NCBI GenBank assembly: GCA_900618795.1
Contig: UYJD01000017.1
Span: 717,130-781,129 of the forward strand
Source of the DNA: Cyanodermella asteris
Lineage: Eukaryota > Ascomycota > Lecanoromycetes > Ostropales > Stictidaceae
Length of the DNA stretch: 64,000 nt
Direction: 5' to 3'
In this document: positions 45,170-56,332 of the stretch, piece after piece
How positions within the stretch are numbered: position 1 is the stretch's first letter
How the letters are laid out: the number at the start of each line of letters is the position of its first letter
Program-made: the position numbers and the translations under genes
Notes under the pieces: generated by a model
What the model was told of the DNA's origin: nothing
Seen by the model: only the letters and a program-made list of their open reading frames with translations
Databases searched by the model: none

Positions 45170-47399
45170 ATGAGCAGTTTGCTGCTGCGAAGAGGCGCGC
45201 CATGGCCGACAGCAGGTCTTGTCGCCTGCGGGCTATCGCCAGGCGCTTCCTCACGAACTATTCTCGGGCGACTGGGAACAACGACCAGGAGCCTTCACAT
45301 CGTTGGATCAAGATGGCAGGACACAACCATCTCCCCGATCATCTCAGCAGTGCGTCCTAATGGCTTCCGTACCCGTCCAGAGCCTAGAGAGCGAACGAAG
45401 CAGCTATGGATCCATTGCTTTAGCACTGGCAGGCGAAAAGAGATCCGGCGACTTACCAAATCCAAAGCAACGGATCGATTAACAACCACTTCTACTTCAC
45501 CAATTCTTGCAGAGGCTCTGAAAGGATGGCGGATCACAGGCAATACTCAGCGTCAGGTCCGGGTGTACGTTGACAAGGCAGGGAAAGAGAAAGAGCCTGG
45601 CACCTCACAAACTCCTCTGCCATCCAATACACCGCCACCATCTCAGACGCCACGCTATGAACCGCCTACTCCTCCGAACCAGAAGTCTTCGCAAGGTGAC
45701 TACTTGCGAGACCATTTCCCTAACATGCCTCGCTTGCATCGCCCGACGAAGGAAGAGCTGCTCGCGGCGGCCAGCGGCTTTTTCTCGAGGATGAAGGTGC
45801 GGTTCAAATGGGCGTCCATTCGGAGCATGCGACCTTTCAATAACGACGAGATTGGCGCTTTCATATCATTGATCGCGTTCGGACATGTTCTGTGGCTTTT
45901 CATCGGAACAACTACCTTCATATCCCTCGCGATTTGGGCCGCCAACACCGTCTTTGCCCAGGAAACGCTGGCAAAGTGGATCGGTGGCTATTTGACAAAG
46001 TCATCGGGTCTGCAAGTGGTGTTCGAGTCTGCAGTGGTCCCCAAATGGGGCGCTGGAGTTATCTCTTTTCACAATGTTTTCGTATCACGTCGACCCGGTG
46101 GTAAAGGAAAGGTCAGCAAAGGGTCGCCTCAGACGGCAGCGGCCGCAAAAGCAGCCGCGGAGCGTGCAGAAAGAGAAGATAGCTCAAACTCTGACGATGA
46201 GGATCAAAACTATACCCAGTTTGATGTTTCGATCGATACGGTAAATGTCACACTCTCTTTCACGAAATGGTGGAATAGCAAAGGGCTGCTAAAGGACGTG
46301 GAAGTCAAGGGCGTCCGAGGCGTCGTTGATCGCACTCACGTCCATTCCATTGAAGGGGTGGATCCTCGCAGCTATAAACACGAGCACCAGGCGGGAGATT
46401 TCGAGATTGAGGATTTCAAATTGGAGGACGTTTTGGTTACCCTTCACCAGCCCGGTGGCTTCCGACCATTCTCTGTCAGCATTTACACCTGCGAGCTTCC
46501 CAGGCTCCGCAAGCAGTGGCTTTTCTACGACTTCCTCTCAGGCAACCACTGTTCGGGGGCGTTTGATGACGCGCAGTTCAACATTCACCCCCGCCAAATG
46601 CATGGCCATGTCGGCCTAGGTTCCGACGACGATCTCATCTCACCGCGCGGGGAGAATCCTTGGAAGAAGCACAACCGGCTCCGCATCGATGGTCTTAGCA
46701 TTGACCATCTCAACCGTGGGGTGGAGGGTGCCTTTGGCTGGATCACGCAGGGCAACGTCGACATTGTCAGCGATGTGATGTTTCCTGCAGATCCTGATGA
46801 GAGCATTTCAAAGGTCGTTTCCGAAATCTACAATACGGTAGAAGCGACCCTTTCCGACAAGCTTCATCTCCGTATCGGGGATGATAAAGACACGATCTAC
46901 CTTGACAGGCCGAGAACGGCTGACCCGGCAGTATCCCACGTTCAACAGTATGAACGAGAGGTGGCAAACGAGGCCGACAGGCGATGCATCGTCATGGATT
47001 TGAGAGTCCGTATTAACGATATACGGGCTACACCCCCAGCATTCCCAAAAGACATCTCATATATCGATAATGCTTTAATTCGGCCTATCGTGGCCTTTCT
47101 CAACTCTCGGCCTAGCTGGGTCCCAATCAATGGCCGGCTCGTCAAGCGCGTAAGCGACTTTGACGGAAGCTGGACCTTGTTCGACAGCGGCCTCATGGAC
47201 GAGGTCTCCGAAGAGGTAAGCAGTGTATTAACGCTTTTATATCTGACCATCTGCTAACTCTCCCCAGCTCTACGACTCCTGTGTCAGAGATCTCCAAGAC
47301 CACGATTCGAGAGCCCGACGCTTCAGGAAAGTCGGGATTTGGTCACTTCAGCTCGTTGCCCAAGCCTTGTTCATTGGCTTGGTCGGCAACATCTCGTGA
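45170..47399 (+). CDS. MDM31: Mitochondrial distribution and morphology protein MDM31/MDM32 family
   Basis: Inner mitochondrial membrane protein needed for mitochondrial shape, nucleoid stability and cardiolipin homeostasis in yeast. Exon 1 (45170-47215) and exon 2 (47268-47399) flank a 52-bp intron (GTAAGC...CCAG), giving 725 aa. The N-terminus is Arg/Ser-rich without acids (MSSLLLRRGAPWPTAGLVAC), a likely presequence. A Pro-rich stretch precedes DYLRDHFPNMPRLHRPTKEE. Two close membrane segments lie at about 230-263 (IGAFISLIAFGHVLWLFIG, then TTTFISLAIWAANTVFA), and the conserved SFHNVFVSRRPGGKGK leads into the long intermembrane-space domain. The C-terminal exon encodes a second hydrophobic stretch (GIWSLQLVAQALFIGLVGN). 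The MDM31 rather than MDM32 assignment is by general resemblance. Confidence 0.9.
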
Positions 47400-48677
47400 C
47401 CGTTCAAGCGAGATATTTGTATACTAGCGATAAATTTCGGGCGTTCTTTGGCGTTCCAGTGGAGGGGATACCCAACTGGCTTGCGGCACAACACGGGCAA
47501 GGGTATTGCACACATGATGAATGAATTTTTTTGACCTTTGCCGACGAATTCACACCATCCCACGCTTCTTGGCGATAGTTGTACGTGGAACAAGTCAGCC
47601 TTCGTTGCCCGATGGCCTCGTGCAAGCGCAGTGATCAGATGAGGGTCTTACTGTGCTCCACCATAGCCGACTCGTCATGAGCGCCAAGACACAATTGACC
47701 CCAGCGATCTGACGTAGAACTCGTGAGTGCGAACTTCCGTTTCCGGCAACGCGCCCTCCTTGCCGCCCTGCTCCTCCAATCCCGCACGGCCCTCACCCTC
47801 CGCTCACCCTCGCTCACCTCGCCTCACCTCCTAAGCGCCCGCCCATGTCGATTACGACGCCGTAACCTGCTCCCTCTGCATTATATACTGCCCTCCGTAT
47901 CCTGACCGTCCGCTTTCCTCTCGACCTCTTCCACCTTCCCTCACCCTCGACGGTGAGCCGATATCCTACCTCACCTGCACCGGCGCTTGTCGTGCTGTGC
48001 TGTTCGCTACATCGCTTCGTCCTGATCACGCCCGCCAGCTCAGAGCTTCCGAGCAAGCCCCATTGTTTTCTCTCCTTCCTCTTCCCCCCCTCGTTGTTCC
48101 TTTGAACCTCTGCGACGTACTCCTGGATTCTGCCCGCCGATGCCCCGAGGACGACTCGCGTGATCGCGGCCGTTCGTCGCACAGGGGCTCCTTTCGGCGA
48201 GGCCACGCCCTCCGCCATCCCCTTTGTTGCTCATTCCCAGCAGGTTGCTCGAGCATCTTGCATTTGCTTCCCCTGTACGCCCACGCCCGTTGGATTGCTC
48301 TCGACGTTCTGTTCCGCGATTTCCTTTGTTTCTGGGTTGGAATTACTGTGCCCGAGGCCTTTGTATCTGCTTCAACACCTGAGCCCTGTTGCTGATCCCC
48401 GCTGACTGGGCTATGTGAGTCGAGTCTTCTGGTCCGATTGGCTCTCATGGTACAAGCTTGCTTGCTGTTGCGCTCCGATCAGCCTCACACTGCAGGCGGC
48501 CCATCCCTCCCTCCCGGCCTCTTCTCGGGACATAAGTACCGCTTTGCGTCGCTCTTTTCCCCCTCTGTCTGGCTCTCTCCTCATCACTTCACACCCGTTC
48601 ACCGGCGCCGCTCTCCAGGCTCGTTTCTACCGGGTTCCAGCAGTTTCCCGGGTCATGACGACCTATATTTGCTAGTG
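47400..48677 (+). promoter_or_regulatory. Pyrimidine-rich upstream region of the recombinase
   Basis: 1.28 kb between MDM31 and the DUF3435 gene. From about 47740 to 48660 the plus strand is strongly C/T-rich, a common feature of fungal promoters and leaders, and no domain-bearing frame occurs. If the recombinase belongs to a Starship-like element, its 5' end should lie in this interval. No terminal repeat could be recognised without the right-hand end. Confidence 0.35.
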
Positions 48678-51178
48678 ATGGGCCGCTTCAAGCATATCAA
48701 CCCGTACCAGTTAGGGCAGGCTCTCGAGCCTTTAGTGTTTCCGTCCACCGAGATTCCGGCCTCTCGCTCGGCCTCGGAATCGTGTGATTCGAGCATCGAT
48801 GTCTGCGACAATGATTCTGATTTGGACGATCTGGAACGCGAAATCGACGAGGCCAAGCCCCCGGAAACCACTCGAGGGCTTGCGAAGGCCTCCGTCCAAA
48901 GTCTACAAGAATTCCTGAAGAAGTGGGCGCGGTATGTTACCCGTCTGCTTGACATGTCGCCTCTGCTGCGTTGTCAGATTGCTGAAGCGTCACAGTTACA
49001 CTGCTCGCGTCCATCCGAAGTCTGACCCGTTGGATGTCTTGAAAACGAGCACCTTCAAGAATTATGTCGGCTTCTTTATTTGGTACCACAAGGAGCGGTC
49101 TCGTTGCAAGGCTCTTGCCTCGTACGAGTCGATGTGGAAGCAGCTGAGACAGGCCTACTACCATGCCGTTGGGTCCGTCGTCGATGAGGCTGTCGGCCAC
49201 AAAGTCAGTATTGTACGTCGCTCCGTCATAGCCAGCGCCTTGTTTGAACTATGCTCGATGCTGATGATATTTGCTGCAGTACCTCCAAACGGACTTTTGC
49301 GACAAGTACGGTCTCAGTCGCAAGAGCAAGCCCAAGCCCGTCATGGGCCACAACGGCCTTTACAGCGCCTTCTTCTACCATTGGAAGTTCGACACCGAGC
49401 GCTTTGAGTTGGAACGGGACCGCGTCCAGCTTTCTGCCGTGCTCCTGTTCTACGCCTTCACCGGGGCCAGAACCGGAGCCGTGGTCGAGAGCAGCAGCAG
49501 TGGCCTACACGACACCAACGAGGCACTGTATTACAGAGATGTCCGGCTGAGGCTGCTGCGCTCGCATGATTCCGCACCACTGCTCGTCTTGGAGGTCACC
49601 ATCATGCTCGACAAGGGCAAGCGTGATCGTGACATGCCGTGAGTGCAGACCGGTCCCCGAATGCAGCCACGACTGACAGTGAACAGAAAGACGATCACAT
49701 TGTACGAGAACCGCGCTTGCCCCGCTATGTGCCCGATAATTCATTTCGCGGCGCTCGCGTTCGCCGACAACGCCTTTCACCCACGCCTCATCGCCAGTGG
49801 GCTGACGCCAAGCACAATGCACAGTCTGAAATGCCCCAAGGACAGGCTTGCGATCAACTTCACCTTCCGGGAGGACATTTTGGATGTCCCAATCTTTCGG
49901 CGAAGCATGCAGGGATTGGACGGCCGTCGCGTCGACACCGTCCTTGCACTCACCGGAAACAGTGTCTGTTCCTGGACCAGGAGGCTCGGCCAGCGAGCGG
50001 GCTTCGAGGACAACTTTACACCGTACAGTCTGCGGCGGGAGGTCGGAACCCAGCTTACCGATGAGGGCGTCAGCGATCAGCAAAGAAACCAAATAATGGG
50101 ACACTCCAGATCCGAGACCTTCTTGAAGCACTACATATCGCAGAATATAGTGATCGATGTACAGGCAGCATTCCTACAACGCGACAGCAACTCTGATCTT
50201 TTCAGGGAAATTGGGAAAATGTGTCTTCGTCGAGATTCGAGGCTGCCAAAGGAACTCAGCGAGGAGGAGAAACAAGCTGCATGTCAGATAGGCGAGATTG
50301 CTGACGCCCAAAGGAAAGTCGACGAGGCACGTGCGTCTGTCAAGACCAAGTTCGGAACCATCAAGAAGAGCAACGGCACCAAAGAGGGCAAAGCTTACGA
50401 GGCATTACGAGCTAATATCCACAAACTGAAAGCGCAGGCGATCCGGGAGTCCTTTGCAGCCAAGCTGCGCGAATTCCACAACAGTGCGGATCTGGAGCAC
50501 ATGGTGGCCCAGCTGGAGGGGCGCGAGCCGCCGTCTTACGACATTGAAGCGGTTCAGCACGTGCTTCCAGAACGGGCCTGGCTGGCTGAGAAGCTCTTCG
50601 AGCCGGCTGATGACAATGCATTTGCGGAAATCGTCGCGGCCATGTTCCAGTACTGTCTGATGATCGAGGGGAAGGGCAGTCGGAAGGAGATCGTCAGCGA
50701 AGGCCGCGCTTATCTACCGCCCGCAGGATCAGCATGTGGCGGACAGACCAATGAGATGACGGTGACCGTCGACAAGCCAGCGGCGAAGCGAGGAACTGCT
50801 GCCAATAGGCCTTTGCGGCCAGTGAAGACCGATGAGCACGTGCCAAAATCGGGACCCCTTGGCGTCCTCAACCCAAATGCAGTGCGGAAGCGTCTAGGTC
50901 CGCTCACCTGCCTATTTTGTGTTAACCACGCCGGCTCGAAACATACCTTCACGCGCTCCGACGGGTTGAGGAAGCACTACCGCCACGTCCACCTCAGCCA
51001 CTTTGATGGGCCATTTCCGTGCCCAGTTCCTTGGTGCGATGAGATCATCAACCACCCAGACCATTTTGCGAATCATGCGGTCAGGGTGCACAAATCGGAC
51101 TTGGGGGTCCGAGCAGCGATTATGAAAGAGCAGCAGCAGCCCTGGAAGATGCGTTACTGTACGGTGGTGAATCTGTGA
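48678..51178 (+). CDS. DUF3435 tyrosine recombinase with C-terminal zinc fingers (Starship captain / Crypton-like)
   Basis: Four exons (48678-48931, 48978-49212, 49280-49638, 49687-51178; introns 46, 67 and 48 bp, all GT-AG) give 779 aa. The N-terminal 160 residues are acidic and helical. The recombinase core has the expected catalytic positions: Arg227 in YAFTGARTGAVVES, then Arg399 in TPYSLRREVGTQL, His422 in QRNQIMGHSRSE and the presumed nucleophile Tyr432 in FLKHYISQN. The pattern PYSLR, RN, MGH, F-KHY is typical of DUF3435 proteins (often annotated FluG-domain), the family that includes captains of Starship giant mobile elements and is related to Cryptons. A coiled region follows (about 480-600). 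Two C2H2 fingers lie at about 715-780 (LTCLFCVNHAG, then TRSDGLRKHYRHVH; FPCPVPWCDEII, then FANHAVRVHK). No disruption was found, so the protein may be active. Confidence 0.85.
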
Positions 51179-52083
51179 TGGTTCAGACCCGCTTGAGAGA
51201 CACAAGCGTTTTGGTGTGGCACACTCTGTATCCTAGGAAACACGGAATATCGTTCTCGATCCTAAGACAAACCCGCTGTAACAGGTGCCATGGCCGTGCA
51301 AACCGACATCATCCCCACCACCTTCGAGACCACCGCCACAACCGTCCTTATTCAGTCCGCTTACATCGTGACCAGCCACATCATCATCTCCACCACCGCT
51401 CGCGCTCCGTCTGCTGCTCCTCCTACAAATTTGCCGCCGTCGGTGACAACCCGCGCGCTGTCCAGTTCCTCGGCGCCGCAGACCCGAGCTCAATCCAGGC
51501 CATCTCCTACAGCTTCGTATTCTTCGCTGACGCCAGCAACGCCAAGTCCTGGAACGTTCGTTCGGACAGCCGCGTCTATTCCAGCCAAAACGTCTTCGGC
51601 TGGATCACGCGCAACAACGGTAAGTGCACCCAGAATCGCGGGCATCAGTCATCGAATGCAAAGCTGACAGACGTTTTAGGTCTTTGCTATGTTCTCGGGA
51701 TGATGGATTTCTCGGCGCCGGCGTTCCGGACCAGTTACGTCCACTGCTCGGTCAGTGCAGGGGGAACGCCGACGGACTTGGTTTCTTGCCCGTCTCAGGG
51801 GGCTAACTTGGCCCAGGCGCCGAACGTGCAGGCGGCGGGCAATGGGGTGCTATACTGTGCAGTGCGCGGCCGTACCGATCTGTTGAGCTATCTTGATGGA
51901 GCCCCGAAGAGAAAGCCGCCATGGTGTACAAGTCACATCATATTGGTGGTAAATCTCATATGGACTTGTCAACTTCGGATTCTGTCACAGTCTCTATATA
52001 GGCCTTCCAGAAGAGACTCAATAAACTTCACTAAGAGACCGAGTACGAGAAGGGTCCGTCAAAAGCGGCTGATGTGGACGTGA
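51178..52083 (+). CDS. Uncertain ORF overlapping the recombinase stop
   Basis: A 301-codon frame whose ATG overlaps the recombinase stop as TGATG. Its first 85 residues are Arg/His-rich and look noncoding, but from about 51427 the composition becomes protein-like (KFAAVGDNPRAVQFLGAADP, ISYSFVFFADASNAKSWNVR). A GT-AG segment at 51620-51679 (60 bp, in frame) may be an intron, joining TRNN to GLCYVLGMMDFSAPAFRTSY. The later part has several cysteines (HCSVSAG, LVSCPSQGA, VLYCAV). No family was recognised. A separate start at 51290 (MAVQTDIIPTTFETT) lies in another frame, so the real gene may have lost or changed its N-terminus. Treat as a partial or decayed gene. Confidence 0.3.
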   Translation: MVQTRLRDTSVLVWHTLYPRKHGISFSILRQTRCNRCHGRANRHHPHHLRDHRHNRPYSVRLHRDQPHHHLHHRSRSVCCSSYKFAAVGDNPRAVQFLGAADPSSIQAISYSFVFFADASNAKSWNVRSDSRVYSSQNVFGWITRNNGKCTQNRGHQSSNAKLTDVLGLCYVLGMMDFSAPAFRTSYVHCSVSAGGTPTDLVSCPSQGANLAQAPNVQAAGNGVLYCAVRGRTDLLSYLDGAPKRKPPWCTSHIILVVNLIWTCQLRILSQSLYRPSRRDSINFTKRPSTRRVRQKRLMWT

Positions 52084-52170
52084 TGGTAGTGCTTCCTCGG
52101 CCCATCAGTTTCTTGGGCTTCCACAGAATCGACATAAACGACCCGTGCCATTACACTCATCCCCATCGAT

Positions 52171-52911
52171 TCAACCTGAATCCCCAACAGCGTTCTTGGC
52201 AACAGTTTTCATGAGATTTGAGTACGCTGTCGTATCGCGTCTTTGTCGTCGCCGTGACATGGCGAAGTCATCGTCATTGCATGCTTGGGCTGTTCTGTCC
52301 AAGAAAGCGTACGTGAAAATCGGCGTGACCTCGAAGATGTCGTGTGCGGGATTCCATGGCTGCACGGTGAGCTCAGTAAGGCTGATCTCAGGATTTGCTA
52401 GATCAGAGAAAGACTCGTTCCAGTGGTATGCAAGTGTGGCACGAGATTGCGCAACACACTTCAGAGTTACAGAACGCAGCTGAAAGCGGCTCTGGAGGAG
52501 AATGAACTCAACAAGCTCGCGACGGATGAAGGAGCGGGAAACTTCCAGCCAGCGTAACTGGGCCATCGAGGTGTTGCCACTGAATGGTAATGGCACGCTG
52601 CAACATCCATTCCCGGCTTGGAAGCCGAGCGGTGCATCCTCCGCACCCGAAAGTCTGAGAGACTGCACGTTTCGAATGTGCTGGATAAACAGCTCACCAA
52701 GGCGCCGAGAGAATGCCAGGTAGCCTTGAAATGCTAACGGTGCCAGTTTGCTTTCTGCTGAGAAAGTGGAAACGTCCAGCTCGTGGAGACCGCCAAGAAA
52801 TTGCTGGAAGGCAGGGGCAGAGAAAGTGGAAACGCTTTTCGGCATGAGTCCGGGTATCTCGAGAACATGGATGTTTTCGTTCACGGCCACAGCTTCCCAC
52901 ACAGATGCCAT
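52171..52911 (-). CDS. F-box/LRR-like fungal protein, probably 5'-partial
   Basis: A frame of 246 codons from MASVWEAVAVNENIHVLEIP. It is open upstream to about 52988 with matching sequence (ELLGPIDDADLSIIEYAYDS), so the true start probably lies in an exon further upstream that was not identified. Leucine-rich segments (LGGLHELDVSTFS, VQSLRLSGAEDAP, QLRWLEVSRSFIRRELVEFI, QLRSVTLKCVAQ) resemble the C-terminal half of fungal F-box proteins. No F-box was seen in the available part. It may be an intact cargo gene with unrecognised exons, or a truncated copy. Confidence 0.45.
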   Translation of the reverse strand: MASVWEAVAVNENIHVLEIPGLMPKSVSTFSAPAFQQFLGGLHELDVSTFSAESKLAPLAFQGYLAFSRRLGELFIQHIRNVQSLRLSGAEDAPLGFQAGNGCCSVPLPFSGNTSMAQLRWLEVSRSFIRRELVEFILLQSRFQLRSVTLKCVAQSRATLAYHWNESFSDLANPEISLTELTVQPWNPAHDIFEVTPIFTYAFLDRTAQACNDDDFAMSRRRQRRDTTAYSNLMKTVAKNAVGDSG

Positions 52912-52988
52912 CAGTCCACGAGAATCATACGCATATTCAATGATCGAAAGGTCCGCGTCGTCGATTGGGCCGAGTAGCTCGAGATACG

Positions 52989-54275
52989 CTAGTCAAAACA
53001 AGATTTTAATGTGCATGGCTCTGTATCGAATGCCTCATCAGCTCTTACATGATGTCTGCGTTTAATAAACCTCCCGTAACGGTATCGCGGTTTGGCGCCT
53101 CAGGTAAGCCCGGGAACAGCTTCGGTGCGTTTCTCGGCTTCTAGTTCTTGAGGTCGGATCATGCGTTGGTCGAATTCGTTCGATGATCAAGTCTCCCAAG
53201 CGGAGAGTCCTGCTAAGCATCCATAGCGTATATACATCGTGACTGACCTCACGTGGTAGAGTTGGGACAATGTTGTGATCCGATCGTTCCCACGTTGGCT
53301 GTCAAAACATCAAGGATGATTGGTTCGGTGCTCGTATTGCTAATATGGCAACGACAGGGCCTTGTTCGATGATTTGTCCGTGACTGATAAGGGGGGACAA
53401 TCGGGTCGGAATCCAGATGACCTTACATTGAACGTTGCGAATACTGTCGTATCTGATCTCTGCAACGTGTAAAACTTGCTATTCGCACGAACGACATTTC
53501 TCCGCAGCGGTAAGTCGGAGATACGGGTTCGTGGCATACATCGCAGTGTCCAGGGATCAAGTTGTAGAAAAGGCAACACACATGTAATGTTCCTGCAATG
53601 CTTTTGTTCGTCCACCACTTGATCTTCGGGGGCTTCAGTGTCGGTGCGGTGGATCGTGGCACGGTGACGGATCCTATCGGAGAATCGTAAAGAATACAAT
53701 TTACCTCCTTGTTGGATGATGAACAACACCGTCCGCTACACCCACCTCGAAGGATTGTGTCCTGGCGGTTTTGTCGCAGTCGCTGCAAGGATGCTTGAGG
53801 CTGCTGTAGTCGTCTCAAAGACTTGAGCTTGTCCGACACTGAAAGTCCGGACGCTCTGTGATCGGCTGGCAGATTATCATGGAACTGGAATACTCAAGGC
53901 GCTTTCCAGACTCCAGCTCGACTCCTCTACCAATCAATTCGGGCTGGCCAAGGCTGCCTTACTTACCTTGGATCGCGTGGAACGACGATTGGAAGACCAA
54001 AGCTCATCTGTCCGACTTGTTCAATTGCTGGACAGCCGCCCAATGGCCCTGGTCAGCCTTGCCGCTGCCACGAGCCTGTGGCCACCGCGAAGCTGCGGCG
54101 ATGGCGACTGTGCTCCGCCACTGAGGGCAAGACAGTAGAGAGTCGACGTCTGAGTATTTAGGATAAGTCTTTTCACCACGAGGAATGGCAGTCGTAGCAC
54201 CAGTTCAAACAACCATCAGCAACTCGCCTTGTTCAAGAATACCACATTCAACCTTACCGACCCTCCAGTATCACC
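52989..54275. other. Interval without a supported gene
   Basis: A possible minus-strand coding tail is visible near 53041-53160 (reading NAPKLFPGLPEAPNRD, stop at the end of ADIM). A minus-strand frame at 53340-53839 contains a CDVCHEPVSPTYRC cysteine pattern but has only a GTG start. Neither was assembled into a gene. Confidence 0.3.
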
Positions 54276-55153
54276 ATGGACTGTATTCCTGTCTCTTTTC
54301 TGTCTGCCCTTGGACTGCCTCGGCGTTCTAGAGTCGGAACTCCAAACGAATCGATTTACGGCCTCCTTTCGTCAAAGGCCATCGGTTGCCTCAATGGACA
54401 AGAGCTCCGACACGCAGAACTCTTCGCACTGCACGGAGGGATTTCTGGAAGAGACTCGATGACGAATTCGGTCCAGAATTCGCACAACTCAAGGACATCA
54501 GTAATGGGTCAGCGGAAACCATAATATCTCCATCCAATCGATCCCCGACCAAGGTTCTTTGCGGAAAGTGTTATCCCGAATTGGATCGTCTACTGGTCAG
54601 CCTGGATTGCCTTTGCCTCATCGTCCGTGGTTGCTACCAAGAGTTCGTGGCCTCACAGCCAAAACAGGACCGCCTGTCACTGCCGAGCTTCATCTACCTT
54701 CGGCAACGTTTCTGAACAAACTCACGTCAGATTTATCAGCTCATCTGCGCCGCTGTCCTTGCGGATCTTGGGAAAAGCAAGGCATACAGTGATCCGATCT
54801 CTGGGAAGGACCACGACCAGGTCCTCTTCGGTAGAGCAACTAAGAGCGAGTTGCCAATGTTACATTCGCTTGGCCGAGAAACCGGGGAGAGGCTGAAGCA
54901 GACCCTGCATATCGGCAGCGTCTTCAACTTCAGCCACCTCGTCCAGGCCGAGGGTGTTTCAGGAGACCTTCATAATTCCCAACCACTCCTTCGCTCTGAC
55001 CTCGAAGGCTGGGAGCTTTACTGGAGGGAAAGGCTTCCGGATGTGATGGGAGCAAGAGGAAACAAGACATACCTTGGAAGCATTGTTTGGACAGAGGCGA
55101 CCCATGACATACACGCAGCTGCACAACTACACCGGACTCGGGACGCGCTCTAG
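54276..55153 (+). pseudogene. Decayed fungal hypothetical gene
   Basis: The frame from 54276 (MDCIPVSFLSALGLPRRSRV) keeps a protein-like composition up to about 54440, then the sensible reading shifts by one base to FWKRLDDEFGPEFAQLKDIS. That frame runs to a TGA at 54713-54715, and the same frame then continues IYQLICAAVLADLGKSKAYS, through DPISGKDHDQVLFGRA and SVFNFSHLVQAEGVSGDL, to 55153. One frameshift and one nonsense codon in an otherwise continuous protein suggest a pseudogene. The DLGK...DHD spacing recalls an HD-type hydrolase motif, but no family is claimed. A long minus-strand frame (54930-55661) overlaps its 3' part and cannot be excluded. Confidence 0.4.
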
Positions 55154-56002
55154 CTCCAGCAAGCACGCGTGCGAGGAGGCGTACGACAGCTGCAAGGCGT
55201 TGTGGGCGACCATCGTCGCTTTGACCTCGAGCGAGTGCCAGCAAAGCAGGCGCACAGTAGAGTTTCACGGCAACGTCGTCGTCTATCCCCGTAACTGCAA
55301 GCCCATCCGAAAGCGACAACCAGAAGTTCTCAATCCCATGGCTGAAAAAGCCGCAGGTGCTCGGCTGGCTTTCGTTGTCAATCGGGACTATCGCCCTGCC
55401 GAGATGATCTGCATCTTCTGGCGTCGAGGCCCTCGTCATTCCAAGCAAGCGGAGGAAGGCCAAGCCCTTCGCAGTATTCACATCGGGGCTTTGCAGCCAT
55501 CGTGCCTTTCGTAGCTTTGCCAACCGACAGAGGAGGACTCTGTTATAAGCCGTGACAGAAGTGGTGTCCAGCAAGATACTGTTGACAGACCGAATGGCTT
55601 CGTCGATGTTAGCTTCGCCCGCAACATCGTGGCGAGTGCAGAGTTCCACAAGAATCCGCATGTGTTGGACAAATTTGAGTGCCCTCGATGACTATACCCA
55701 CGTGTGATTGCCGAACACCCAGCGAGCTTTCCGTAGTCAAGGATCATTGAATAATACATATGGAGGTTCGTTCATCCACTCGTCTGTTTTGCCAAGATAT
55801 CTGGTCACCCATTTTGCACACTAGGACGCGAAGCCGTGATTCACGGCTCCGCGACAACGACATCACCCAACGGCCACGCAATGGCTGCATATCCCGACTC
55901 TGCCGGTCCGCAAAGCTGGATTGAGAAATCCATTGAACAGCATCCGCGAGAGACTCGATGGGTGGTCGACCACCAGACTACCACCGCCGCTAACAAGCAG
56001 AT
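55154..56002. other. Interval without a supported gene
   Basis: Frames exist on both strands (plus to 55514, minus 54930-55661) but overlap each other and show no recognised domain. The minus frame has no splice-consistent start. Nothing is called. Confidence 0.3.
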
Positions 56003-56332
56003 TCATTCATCCTCTTCTGCTTCAACCTGAAGTCCAGCGCCCCGACCCGGGGGCCGACCGGCCGTCAAAGTGGTGGGATCAAGCTCAACTGGAGGTGGAA
56101 ACAGTTGCCTCTGGAAGGTGTCAGTCTGGTCTTTCAGGCTGGCACCGGGACGCACGATGCTGGCCACAGATGGTGGCCAGGATTCTTGGGCACTGGTCCG
56201 ATAGATATAAAATCGACCGTTCTTTCGTACGAATAGGGCCACTTCCGCGTCACAGTGTTCGGCGAGCTCGTGTGCTTTTTTGAAGAGAGTTCTCTTTCGC
56301 TTGGAGAAGCTTTGCCGTTGTGCTCTGGACAT
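56003..56332 (-). CDS. Short MADS-box-like protein, copy 1
   Basis: 109 aa starting MSRAQRQSFSKRKRTLFKKA. The MADS-box core is visible (SKRKRTLFKKAHELAEHCDA, then EVALFVRKNGRFYIYRTS), equivalent to the DNA-binding and dimerisation helix and first strand of SRF/Mcm1-type factors, but the usual N-terminal MGRxKI arm is missing. It is followed by SAQESWPPSVASIV and a Pro-rich tail. A TATAAA element lies on the minus strand about 40 bp upstream of the ATG, and an 11-bp inverted repeat about 95-120 bp upstream. Fungal Mcm1 homologues are much longer, so this is a separate, reduced type, paralogous to the gene at 63060-63381. Confidence 0.65.
   Translation of the reverse strand: MSRAQRQSFSKRKRTLFKKAHELAEHCDAEVALFVRKNGRFYIYRTSAQESWPPSVASIVRPGASLKDQTDTFQRQLFPPPVELDPTTLTAGRPPGRGAGLQVEAEEDE

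Noticed and set aside
47814-48218. Minus-strand Arg/Gly-rich frame of 134 codons
   Set aside because: It is the complement of the pyrimidine-rich recombinase leader; its composition reflects that bias.
53340-53839. Minus-strand frame with a CDVCHEPVSPTYRC cysteine pattern
   Set aside because: No ATG start, only a GTG. Possible splicing gives no clear gain, and the cysteine spacing does not match a known finger.
54930-55661. Long minus-strand frame (243 codons) with balanced composition
   Set aside because: It overlaps the plus-strand decayed gene and another plus frame, has a stop just upstream of its first ATG, and shows no domain. It cannot be separated from a shadow frame by eye.
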